Shown in pieces: positions 1 to 5,833 of a stretch of DNA of 6,163 nt. A program made the position numbers and the translations under genes. Position 1 is the stretch's first letter; every line of letters begins with the position of its first letter. The notes beneath the pieces are model-generated. The model was not told the origin of the DNA. It saw nothing but the letters and a program-made list of their open reading frames with translations, and did not search any database. Origin of the DNA: RGIG6904 sp024680835 (GTDB lineage Bacteria; Bacillota; Clostridia; Lachnospirales; Lachnospiraceae); assembly GCA_024680835.1 (NCBI GenBank), contig JAILBP010000114.1, positions 1 to 6,163 of the forward strand, read 5' to 3'.

Positions 1-1406
1 TTGGCAACATCTACCATACAGTTGTCTTCATCCATAACGATGGCACCGCCGGATCCCATCATGGAACCTTTCTGTACCAGGTTATCGAAATCAATGGGCT
101 CATCCAGGTACTCTGTCGGAAGACATCCGCCCGAAGGACCACCGGTCTGGATAGCCTTGAACTTCTTGCCGTTCGGGATACCGCCACCGATATCATAGAT
201 AAGGTCACGGAGTGTAGTACCCATCGGTATCTCCACAAGACCTACGTTATTTACCTTACCGCCAAGAGCGAACACCTTTGTGCCCTTTGACTTCTCTGTA
301 CCAACCTCTGCAAACTTGGCAGCGCCCTCACGTAAAATAAAGGGAACGCATGCAAGAGTCTCAACGTTATTAACGATGGTAGGTTTGCCCCAGAGACCTT
401 TTACTGCCGGGAAAGGCGGACGTGGTCTCGGCATACCTCTCTTACCCTCGATAGAGTTAAGAAGGGCTGTCTCCTCACCACAGACGAATGCACCGGCACC
501 CAGTCTGATATGGCAATCGAAGTTAAATCCGCTGCCTAATATGTTCTCACCCAGAAGACCTGCTTCTCTGGCCTGGGCGATAGCTATCTTAAGACGGTTA
601 ACAGCGATGGGATACTCAGCACGTACATAGAAGTAACCGTTCTGTGCGCCGATAGCGTATCCTGCGATCATCATACCCTCGATAACTGCAAGCGGGTTAC
701 CCTCTAAGATAGAACGATCCATGAATGCACCCGGATCACCCTCATCACCGTTACATACAACATATTTCTCATCTCCGGCTGAACCCTGTGCAAACATCCA
801 TTTGCGTCCTGCCGGGAATCCGCCGCCTCCGCGGCCTCTCAAGCCTGACTCCAGAACCTCATCAACAACCTCCTTCGGAGACATTGAAAGAGCTCTCTTC
901 AGACCCTTGAATGCGCCAACGCCCATAGCCTCGTCGATGTTCTCCGGATCTATGGTGCCGCAGCCATGAAGTGCTACACGGCGCTGTTTCTTATAGAAGT
1001 TGATCTCATCTTGTTTTACGACCTTCTCACCCTTACCCGGCTCAACATAGAGAAGTCTCTCAACAACCGTGCCGTTTGCGATATCGCTCTCAACGATCTC
1101 CTCAACGTCCTCCATGTGTACCATACGGTAAAGTGTGTCTTCCGGATAGATCTTTACGAAAGGTCCCTGCGAGCAGAATCCGAAGCAGCCTACCTGGTTG
1201 ACTGTTGCCTTGTCTGAAAGGCCTTTCTCCTCGAGAACCTGTTTGAATCTTTCCATGATAGCCTTTGAATCACTTGAAAGGCATCCTGTACCACCGCATA
1301 AAACGATGTGTCTCTTGTCATCCTTACCCTTAAGCTTGTCCTCAAGACAGGCACAGCATGACTGCGAGTACTTTTCAAATTCCTCTGTAGTAGTTATCTT
1401 GTTCAT
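1..1406 (-). CDS. hndC: NuoF-like NADH/FMN flavoprotein subunit (HndC/HydB) of a bifurcating-hydrogenase-type complex, 3' end cut by window
   Basis: Role by family: oxidises or reduces NAD(P)(H) at FMN and passes electrons through Fe-S clusters to a partner, usually an [FeFe] hydrogenase, in the cytoplasm. I translated 468 codons; the frame runs off the window at base 1. Residues about 32-115 form a thioredoxin-like [2Fe-2S] domain with C37, C42, C74 and C78. This N-terminal extension separates HydB/HndC proteins from plain NuoF. The FMN/NADH loop is GLRGRGGGGFPAGRKW at 188-203, followed by CNGDEGDPGAFMDR at 218-231 and GAFVCGEETALLNSIEG at 305-321; an SLBB-like region lies near 377-430. The [4Fe-4S] motif (ESCGxCxxCR in the family) and any C-terminal ferredoxin domain would lie past base 1; full length is usually near 600 residues. 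The ATG is set by AGGAGG at 1414-1419, 7 bases away, and overlaps the hndA stop as ATGA. Odd: extra cysteines at C17, C18 and C20. Alternative: the diaphorase part of an NAD-linked formate dehydrogenase. Confidence 0.93.
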   Translation of the reverse strand, partial: MNKITTTEEFEKYSQSCCACLEDKLKGKDDKRHIVLCGGTGCLSSDSKAIMERFKQVLEEKGLSDKATVNQVGCFGFCSQGPFVKIYPEDTLYRMVHMEDVEEIVESDIANGTVVERLLYVEPGKGEKVVKQDEINFYKKQRRVALHGCGTIDPENIDEAMGVGAFKGLKRALSMSPKEVVDEVLESGLRGRGGGGFPAGRKWMFAQGSAGDEKYVVCNGDEGDPGAFMDRSILEGNPLAVIEGMMIAGYAIGAQNGYFYVRAEYPIAVNRLKIAIAQAREAGLLGENILGSGFNFDCHIRLGAGAFVCGEETALLNSIEGKRGMPRPRPPFPAVKGLWGKPTIVNNVETLACVPFILREGAAKFAEVGTEKSKGTKVFALGGKVNNVGLVEIPMGTTLRDLIYDIGGGIPNGKKFKAIQTGGPSGGCLPTEYLDEPIDFDNLVQKGSMMGSGGAIVMDEDNCMVDVA

Positions 1407-1888
1407 GCAGACGCCTCCTCTCTGTAGCTTTTAATGATCTCGGATACCTGACCAACGGTAACCTTCGGATAAACCTTGCCGTTGATGCTGACAGCGGGTG
1501 CGATACCGCAGGCACCGATGCATCTTAACGCATCAAGAGTAAACAATCCGTCTTCGCTCGTCTCACCGGGTTTGATGCTCAAAAGCTCTGAGAACTTGTC
1601 AATGATGTTCTGAGCACCGTTGACATAGCATGCTGTACCGAGACAGCATCCGATGACATACTTGCCCTTCGGTGTGAGCGAGAAGAATGAATAGAAGGTT
1701 ACAACACCGTAGATCTCAGCTACAGAAATACCGGTCTTTGCAGACACCAGCTCCTGTACCTCAAGCGGTATGTAGCCATATTCTTTTTGAATATCGCTCA
1801 GGATCATCATAAGGGGTGTTTTTTCGTCTTTGTACCTGTCGCAAATCCCCTCGATCTTCGCGACAGACGCCTCATTTAGTTTGGCCAT
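1403..1888 (-). CDS. hndA: NuoE-like [2Fe-2S] subunit (HndA/HydC) of NAD(P)-linked hydrogenase-type complex
   Basis: A 161-residue thioredoxin-like ferredoxin subunit that relays electrons to or from the NuoF-like flavoprotein encoded next to it. The helical N-terminal half carries the family signature: IQKEYGYIP at 33-41, then AEIYGVVTFYSFF at 57-69. The [2Fe-2S] ligands are C82 and C87 (CCLGTAC) and C123 and C127 (RCIGACG), the standard Cx4C...Cx3C spacing. Length is normal for NuoE/HndA. I chose the ATG at 1888 because AGGAGG at 1898-1903 sits 9 bases upstream; a GTG at 1933 would add 15 residues, mostly basic and unlike the family, and has no spaced ribosome site. The stop overlaps the hndC start by four bases (ATGA), which suggests translational coupling. 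A sigma-A-type promoter lies at 1956-1984. The same subunit type also serves NAD-linked formate dehydrogenases, so the hydrogenase assignment depends on the gene beyond base 1. Confidence 0.95.
   Translation of the reverse strand: MAKLNEASVAKIEGICDRYKDEKTPLMMILSDIQKEYGYIPLEVQELVSAKTGISVAEIYGVVTFYSFFSLTPKGKYVIGCCLGTACYVNGAQNIIDKFSELLSIKPGETSEDGLFTLDALRCIGACGIAPAVSINGKVYPKVTVGQVSEIIKSYREEASA
1414..1419 (-). promoter_or_regulatory. Ribosome binding site of hndC
   Basis: Perfect AGGAGG read on the minus strand, 7 bases before the ATG at 1406. It lies inside the last codons of hndA and fixes the hndC start despite the overlapping genes. Confidence 0.85.
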
Positions 1889-1897
1889 CCTATCTTT

Positions 1898-1903
1898 CCT
1901 CCT
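1898..1903 (-). promoter_or_regulatory. Ribosome binding site of hndA
   Basis: Perfect AGGAGG on the minus strand with 9 bases to the ATG at 1888. It supports the 161-residue form of the protein over the longer GTG-initiated form from 1933. Confidence 0.82.
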
Positions 1904-1955
1904 CCGGGTATGATTTGAGATGTCAGGGGACACCTCCGCCGAAATATGTGTATAC

Positions 1956-1984
1956 AGTATATTTCAAAATCAAAAAATTCTCAA
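1956..1984 (-). promoter_or_regulatory. Sigma-A-type promoter of the hndA-hndC operon
   Basis: On the minus strand, TTGAGA (1979-1984) and TATACT (1956-1961) are separated by exactly 17 bases in an AT-rich stretch. The -10 and -35 each differ from consensus by one or two bases. The predicted transcript would start near 1949 and have a leader of about 60 bases before hndA. The spacer and the flank upstream of the -35 contain an inverted octamer pair, and a perfect 8-bp palindrome TGTATACA (1949-1956) covers the region from the end of the -10 to the start site. Either could be a protein-binding site. The promoter is called from sequence only. Confidence 0.68.
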
Positions 1985-1994
1985 CATGATTTTG
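1965..1994. repeat. Inverted repeat around the hndA -35 box (candidate operator)
   Basis: CAAAATCA at 1965-1972 and TGATTTTG at 1987-1994 are perfect 8-base inverted copies separated by 14 bases, 22 bases centre to centre or about two helical turns. They enclose the -35 hexamer, a usual place for a dimeric regulator. A third copy, CAAAATCA, is at 2025-2032. I do not recognise it as a Rex, CcpA or Fur site. The high AT content makes chance recurrence possible. Confidence 0.35.
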
Positions 1995-1997
1995 CCG

Positions 1998-2024
1998 AAA
2001 AAAACTCTTGTACTGCGAAAAGTT
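1998..2024 (-). terminator. Weak intrinsic-terminator-like hairpin after yesL
   Basis: On the minus strand AACTTTT (2018-2024) can pair with AAGAGTT (2003-2009), seven pairs with one G-T wobble and an 8-base loop. A run of T follows (five beyond the stem, 1998-2002; seven counting the stem end). The stem is AT-rich and weak. Outer arms TGATTTTG (2025-2032, beginning with the yesL stop codon) and CAAAATCA (1987-1994) could extend the fold but would sequester the U-run side. Termination here is likely partial at best. Confidence 0.35.
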
Positions 2025-2029
2025 CAAAA

Positions 2030-2728
2030 TCATCCCTCTCCGTTTTCCTCGTACCTCTTTTCGATCTCCCTGAAAAATCTCATGGCAAATCCACTGATAG
2101 TGTAGCTTATGAGACCTATTCCACCCAGCAGTCCAAAGAAGATGGTCGTGGTGTTCCACAAGATCACGAATACCTCTATGAGCAGTATTCCAAAAAGAGC
2201 AAGCGTCCTCAAAAAATACCTTGTGGCTATATCATACGAGTTGCGTATGGTCTTCCACAGGGTGTTCTCATAACGGCTCATCAGGTGAAAAGCATAGATG
2301 AAAGACATGAACACTATAAATATCCCCAGCATACCCATGACCAGAAAAACAAAGGAGTGTTCTTCGAGATTGTTAAAATACTGAAAATCCAGATATATGG
2401 CGTAAAGACCCACCAGGAGTATCAATCCTAAAGGAATGCCTTTTTTTATGTTTTCACGGTATACCCTGAAAAACGTTTTGGCGATCTCTCCCTCCAGCTC
2501 CTCCACCATCTGATTGGTGATATATGCGCATGCGACAGTGGCAGGTCCCATCATTATAAAAGGAAGATAGCTGAGTGCCAGAACAATCTCATTACCCTGT
2601 GCAAACACCTGTATCAGGAACGATACGGCAGCGCCCCCGGTAAGCGACCACAGTACGCTTACCTTTACAAGATTTGAAAGCCACTCTATAGTCTTATATA
2701 GCGGTGAATCTATTCCGAAAAGCTTCAT
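2030..2728 (-). CDS. yesL: YesL-family (DUF624) integral membrane protein
   Basis: A 232-residue membrane protein with about six hydrophobic segments, near residues 17-39, 48-70, 98-118, 126-148, 172-191 and 194-214. It matches the DUF624/YesL layout: an N-terminal MKLFGIDSPLY, a GPATVACAYI stretch at 61-70 where the family has its conserved Gly-Pro/Ala-rich turn, an amphipathic linker at 76-96 ending in RENIKKG, and an FHLMSRYENT-like loop near 147-156. The biochemical role of the family is not established. It recurs beside Lpl/Yte-type glycan importers, binding-protein genes and YesMN-type regulators, so an accessory role in glycan uptake or sensing is an inference. The ATG at 2728 follows AGAGG (2739-2743) by 10 bases, a weaker ribosome site than its neighbours have. 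It has its own promoter-like sequence and lies behind the terminator of the importer operon, so it is probably a monocistronic unit. Length is slightly above the usual 200-220. Confidence 0.87.
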   Translation of the reverse strand: MKLFGIDSPLYKTIEWLSNLVKVSVLWSLTGGAAVSFLIQVFAQGNEIVLALSYLPFIMMGPATVACAYITNQMVEELEGEIAKTFFRVYRENIKKGIPLGLILLVGLYAIYLDFQYFNNLEEHSFVFLVMGMLGIFIVFMSFIYAFHLMSRYENTLWKTIRNSYDIATRYFLRTLALFGILLIEVFVILWNTTTIFFGLLGGIGLISYTISGFAMRFFREIEKRYEENGEG

Positions 2729-2771
2729 ATTGTAAATACCTCTTTTGTTCTATCAGTCTTTTATCGATATC

Positions 2772-2800
2772 AATATAGTATAATTCCGGTTTTTTGTCTA
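2772..2800 (-). promoter_or_regulatory. Promoter-like sequence for yesL
   Basis: On the minus strand, TAGACA (2795-2800) and TATATT (2772-2777) are spaced by 17 bases. The inferred transcript starts near 2764 and leaves about 36 bases before the ATG at 2728. A perfect palindrome, AGGGATCCCT (2806-2815), sits just upstream of the -35, and TATCGATA (2762-2769) covers the likely start site. The -35 is a moderate match; the terminator just upstream makes an independent promoter necessary unless readthrough is high. Confidence 0.55.
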
Positions 2801-2841
2801 CCCGGAGGGATCCCTTCCATTTCCGCTCGACGGTCAGTGAT

Positions 2842-2872
2842 AAAGAAAAGGGCAGGGAGAAATCCCTGCCCT
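2842..2872 (-). terminator. Strong intrinsic terminator of the sugar-importer operon
   Basis: Minus-strand hairpin: GGGCAGGGA (2863-2871) pairs with TCCCTGCCC (2850-2858) around a TTTC loop (2859-2862), with an A-T pair extending the base to about 10 bp (2849/2872). It is followed at once by TTTTCTTT (2842-2849). It begins 17 bases after the binding-protein stop codon, the expected position for the end of the operon. Confidence 0.9.
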
Positions 2873-2889
2873 GTATATCTTTTATGATA

Positions 2890-4761
2890 TTAGTTGTTTA
2901 CTACACTGAGTTCTCCAAGATTGAGCTTCTGCTCTGCCTCATGACGAAGCTTCGCCTCATTCAGCGACCACTCAAGGCACTCCTGATAGTAGTAATCGTT
3001 TGCGTCCTTTTTCATCTTCTCCCAGATCTGCTCAAACTCCTCGTCGCTCTCCGCATAGATGGCGTTCCATGTACCTGTAGTGATGCAGGTGGTTGTCTGT
3101 GACCACTGTGTGGTGAACTCTTCGCTTCTCGGGGTAGCCACATATGTTGAAGCCGGTGAGATATGATAATTACCGCTCTTCATATAGTCATCGATAGTAA
3201 CGCAGCCGGTGTAATCTCTCCAGTCTTTCTGTATATCATACTCTGCCGGAGCCAGCTCTGATTTCCATGTGGTGTACTGGAAGCTCTCACCGTTTGAATC
3301 AGGGTTGATAGCGTCTCTTGACCATGTCAGATTGTTGATCTGAAGCTGTCCGTCGTGGAAGGTGCCTGAATATCCAAACTCCTCCATGGAAACCTCTCCG
3401 TCAGTCACTGTCTTCTTGCCAGTTTCCGTAAGGTATGTATTGCCCTCATCATCATAATCCCATGTAACTCCCTTGGGACCGTACTCCTGAGTCATATAGC
3501 CCTCCGGAGTGCTCAGGTAATCGATGACCAGCATGCAAAGCTCGGGATACTGTGTCTTTGCGCCGATACTCCATACACGGTTTCCACCCAGAGTAGACTG
3601 GCCGTACACGATCGGTGAAGCATTCTTCGGTGTCAGGGAATACATCGCCTTGCCTGCTTCAAGGTTCTCCGCTGTGTTGTATGCGCTGGAGCCGGCATAG
3701 TTGAAGATCGAGAAGAACACACCGCCGGACTGAACCTTCTCTGACATGGTATCATAGGTCGCAGTCATTGAATCGGGATCCAGAAGCCCGTTCTGATACA
3801 GCTTGTTGTAGAACTTAAGGCATCTGTAGTAAGGACCGTCGTCCATCAGGCAATCGTAGTAATCACCTGTAGCGGGATCGTAAAGACCGATACCGAACTC
3901 GTCATATCCGTAATAGCATGTAGCCGTAGACTTGACGTACATTACCATATCGCCGTCCCAATCCGGCCAGAGTGATACGGCATATGTCGGATTTCCGTTG
4001 TCATCCGTGGGGCAGATCTCCTTCATGGCTATAAATACATCTATAAGATCCTCAAGGTCGTTAACCTCCGGATATCCCAGCTGTTTATAGAGATCCCATC
4101 TGATATCCCATGTATAGAAGAACTGCTGAAGATCTTCACTGGATGATGAACATCCGTGTCCAAATCCGTATGTGGTGCCGCCTGAGTATGAGGCATTGAA
4201 CTTCAACGCATTCGGGAAGTATTTCGTAATATGCGGACCGTAATCCGTCACCAGATCATCCTCATACCAGTCATAGAGAAGTCCGGCTTCTATAGCATTC
4301 TGATAGTTGGTATCATTGCTGCCCCATACCACTATATCACCCAGATCTCCGGCCTCCATACGGGTCTGTAATGTACCGTTTAAGTCAGGCACGATATTCA
4401 ATATAACATTGAACTTATCTTTCAGGATCTTTGCAGACCAACCCACCTGCTCACCGGAGTAGTTGGCGAGCTGTGAGAATACCGTGAGCGTCACAGGTTC
4501 CTCCGGTATAACATCTGCTCCCAGATCATCTGCGATCTCGATGGATTCATCATATTCCACATTTTCCTTGGCAATTTCGTCAATGTCTATCTGTGAGCCC
4601 TCATCGCCATCCGTAGTGGAATTTCCCGCAGATGCACTGCTGTCAGTGCTGCCTCCGTCATCCGTCGCCAGATTTGCGGAGCTTCCGCAGCCTGTCATTC
4701 CGCCGACTGCCATCGTGCCGGCCAGTGCCAGCGCAAACATTCTTTTTGCAAGCTTATTCAT
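2890..4761 (-). CDS. LplA-type extracellular sugar-binding lipoprotein of an ABC importer
   Basis: A 623-residue substrate-binding protein that would capture an oligosaccharide outside the membrane and deliver it to the LplB/LplC-type permeases encoded upstream. The N-terminus has KLAKR, a hydrophobic core (8-21) and a lipobox MTGC with lipidated C25. Residues 26-60 are a low-complexity Ser/Thr/Gly/Asp linker. The mature domain starts near 89 (EPVTLTVFSQ) and has family-1 binding-protein features: ILKDKFNV, MEAGDLGDIV, an aromatic-rich middle, and GGNRVWSIGAKTQYPELCM followed by YLSTPEGY. I chose the ATG at 4761 because AGGAGG (4772-4777) is 10 bases away; the in-frame ATG at 4770 is 1 base from it, and the start at 4809 would add 16 residues before the signal peptide. 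It is longer than Bacillus LplA (about 500) and has nine cysteines besides C25. The ligand cannot be read from the sequence. A strong terminator follows. Confidence 0.92.
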   Translation of the reverse strand: MNKLAKRMFALALAGTMAVGGMTGCGSSANLATDDGGSTDSSASAGNSTTDGDEGSQIDIDEIAKENVEYDESIEIADDLGADVIPEEPVTLTVFSQLANYSGEQVGWSAKILKDKFNVILNIVPDLNGTLQTRMEAGDLGDIVVWGSNDTNYQNAIEAGLLYDWYEDDLVTDYGPHITKYFPNALKFNASYSGGTTYGFGHGCSSSSEDLQQFFYTWDIRWDLYKQLGYPEVNDLEDLIDVFIAMKEICPTDDNGNPTYAVSLWPDWDGDMVMYVKSTATCYYGYDEFGIGLYDPATGDYYDCLMDDGPYYRCLKFYNKLYQNGLLDPDSMTATYDTMSEKVQSGGVFFSIFNYAGSSAYNTAENLEAGKAMYSLTPKNASPIVYGQSTLGGNRVWSIGAKTQYPELCMLVIDYLSTPEGYMTQEYGPKGVTWDYDDEGNTYLTETGKKTVTDGEVSMEEFGYSGTFHDGQLQINNLTWSRDAINPDSNGESFQYTTWKSELAPAEYDIQKDWRDYTGCVTIDDYMKSGNYHISPASTYVATPRSEEFTTQWSQTTTCITTGTWNAIYAESDEEFEQIWEKMKKDANDYYYQECLEWSLNEAKLRHEAEQKLNLGELSVVNN

Positions 4762-4771
4762 TTGCTTCATC

Positions 4772-4777
4772 CCTCCT
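4772..4777 (-). promoter_or_regulatory. Ribosome binding site of the sugar-binding protein gene
   Basis: Perfect AGGAGG on the minus strand. Two in-frame ATGs follow, at 4770 (1 base away) and 4761 (10 bases away). Only the second leaves workable spacing, and it gives a compact lipoprotein signal peptide. Confidence 0.75.
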
Positions 4778-4787
4778 TTTATTTTCA

Positions 4788-4806
4788 CTCCGTGAAGCCC
4801 ACGGAG
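4788..4806 (-). other. Intercistronic hairpin just upstream of the binding-protein gene
   Basis: CTCCGTG (minus strand, 4800-4806) and CACGGAG (4788-4794) form a perfect 7-bp stem with a 5-base loop, ending about 10 bases before the ribosome site. No T-run follows, so it is not an intrinsic terminator. A position between the permease and binding-protein cistrons suits an mRNA processing or 5'-stabilising element that lets the binding protein be made in excess; this is inference. A smaller hairpin, GCCTT/AAGGC with a 3-base loop, is at 4835-4847 just after the permease stop. I found no convincing promoter in the 93-base gap. Confidence 0.5.
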
Positions 4807-4854
4807 CATCAGACAAAAAACTTATGCAACCCGCGCCTTTATAAGGCAGTACGA

Positions 4855-5820
4855 TCAACCCTTAACAGCTCCCAGCATGATACCTTTTTCAAAATATCTG
4901 TTCATGAAGGGATATACCACCAGGATCGGTATTACCGTAACCATTGATATAGTGTACTTTAACGTCTTGACATTCATGATAGACGATGCAACGTTCGCAG
5001 CCGCAGCTCCTCCGGCACTCATGACCGATCCGAGATTCGAGCTGGTGTTCAGGTAGATGTACAGCCTGTGCTGCAGCGTATAATACTGTGGTGAATTCTG
5101 CATCAGGATCAGAGAATCCGTAAATGAGTTCCAATGTCCCACGGCACCAAATATTGCTATGGTAGCCAGTATAGGCTTACATATAGGCCAGATTATCTGA
5201 CGGAACACCGTAAAATATCCTGCGCCGTCTATAAAAGCACTCTCCTCGAGCTCCGCCGGTATGGACTCGATGTAAGTCTTTACCAGTATTATATTGTAAG
5301 GAGCCACGATACCCGGGATGATGTATGCCAGGAAATTATCCGTAAGTCCCAGCATCGACATGTTCATGAACCAGGGGATGGTACCCGCATTAAAATACAT
5401 TGTAATGACCAGAAAACGGTACCAGAACTTCCTGTGCCACATCTCCTGTTTGGTAACAAGGTATCCGACCAGCGCCGACGCCAGCACCATAAGTGTCGTA
5501 CCCAGTATGGTACGCGCCACCGATACCACGAAGGCCTGTCCGAGATCCGATACATTCAGCATCTGCAGATAATTGTTCAGGTTTATACCGTGAGGTATAA
5601 GAGTGATCTGCCCCTTGCGCACCATCTCGTTATCCGATATCGTGTTGATAAACAGATAGTAGAACGGAAAGGCACATATTATGGTAAAGATCAGGAAAAA
5701 TGCATGATTGATAACATCAAACACCTTGTCTCCAAAGGATTTCCTGATATGGTTTTTATGGGTTTTCTCATATTCCTTTTCAAGCTTTTCCTCAAGCTTT
5801 AAGGCTTCGGATTTTGCCAT
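4855..5820 (-). CDS. lplC: LplC/YtcP-type ABC sugar importer permease
   Basis: A 321-residue inner-membrane permease of the CUT1 sugar importer family, forming the translocation pore with the LplB-type partner. A charged, Lys/Glu-rich N-terminal stretch (5-32) precedes about six membrane segments, near 38-60, 98-122, 132-152, 162-181, 217-236 and 284-304. The EAA loop that docks the ATPase is EESAFIDGAG at 192-201, continuing to IIWPICKP at 209-216. MYFNAGTIPWF at 141-151 and the terminal KGIMLGAVKG are hallmarks of the LplC/YtcP subgroup. The ATG at 5820 is preceded by AGGGGGTGAT (5824-5833), which overlaps the stop of the upstream permease; the gap between the genes is 12 bases, so the two are probably translationally coupled. 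The binding-protein gene follows after 93 bases. No ATPase gene is visible; this subgroup commonly uses a shared MsmX-type ATPase encoded elsewhere. Confidence 0.95.
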   Translation of the reverse strand: MAKSEALKLEEKLEKEYEKTHKNHIRKSFGDKVFDVINHAFFLIFTIICAFPFYYLFINTISDNEMVRKGQITLIPHGINLNNYLQMLNVSDLGQAFVVSVARTILGTTLMVLASALVGYLVTKQEMWHRKFWYRFLVITMYFNAGTIPWFMNMSMLGLTDNFLAYIIPGIVAPYNIILVKTYIESIPAELEESAFIDGAGYFTVFRQIIWPICKPILATIAIFGAVGHWNSFTDSLILMQNSPQYYTLQHRLYIYLNTSSNLGSVMSAGGAAAANVASSIMNVKTLKYTISMVTVIPILVVYPFMNRYFEKGIMLGAVKG

Positions 5821-5823
5821 CTC

Positions 5824-5833
5824 ATCACCCCCT
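5824..5833 (-). promoter_or_regulatory. Ribosome binding site of lplC overlapping the lplB stop codon
   Basis: AGGGGGTGAT on the minus strand differs from the extended anti-16S complement AGGAGGTGAT at one base and gives 7 bases from AGGGGG to the ATG. Its first A is the middle-to-last region of the TAA of the upstream permease gene, consistent with coupled translation. Confidence 0.75.

Noticed and set aside
1889..1933. Longer N-terminus for hndA from a GTG at 1933
   Set aside because: The added residues are basic and unlike NuoE-family N-termini, the GTG has GGAGG touching it with no spacing, and the ATG at 1888 has an ideal AGGAGG.
1949..1956. TGTATACA palindrome at the hndA -10 as a Rex or other named operator
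   Set aside because: Only 8 bases are perfect, the flanking AAATAT/ATATTT arms are offset by half a base from the same centre, and it does not match the Rex consensus. Kept only as a note in the promoter entry.
1946..2431. Plus-strand open frame of 161 codons
   Set aside because: It runs across the hndA promoter region and antisense to yesL, with no ribosome site and a composition that looks non-coding.
2794..3102. Plus-strand open frame of 102 codons across the terminator
   Set aside because: It spans the importer terminator hairpin and is antisense to the 3' end of the binding-protein gene; no supporting signal.
4762..4809. Longer starts for the binding protein at 4770 or 4809
   Set aside because: The ATG at 4770 is 1 base from AGGAGG, too close. 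The 4809 start would translate through the hairpin and ribosome site and place 16 residues before a normal lipoprotein signal peptide.
4816..4848. Intrinsic terminator between lplC and the binding-protein gene (T6 on the minus strand at 4816-4821)
   Set aside because: The only stem next to the T-run is CTTAT/ATAAG with a 15-base loop, too weak, and it competes with the GCCTT/AAGGC hairpin. At most a minor pause site.
5134..5802. Plus-strand open frame of 222 codons
   Set aside because: It lies entirely antisense to the lplC permease, whose protein is unmistakable; the plus-strand translation is rich in His/Arg/Tyr and shows no family signature or ribosome site. It is a shadow frame.
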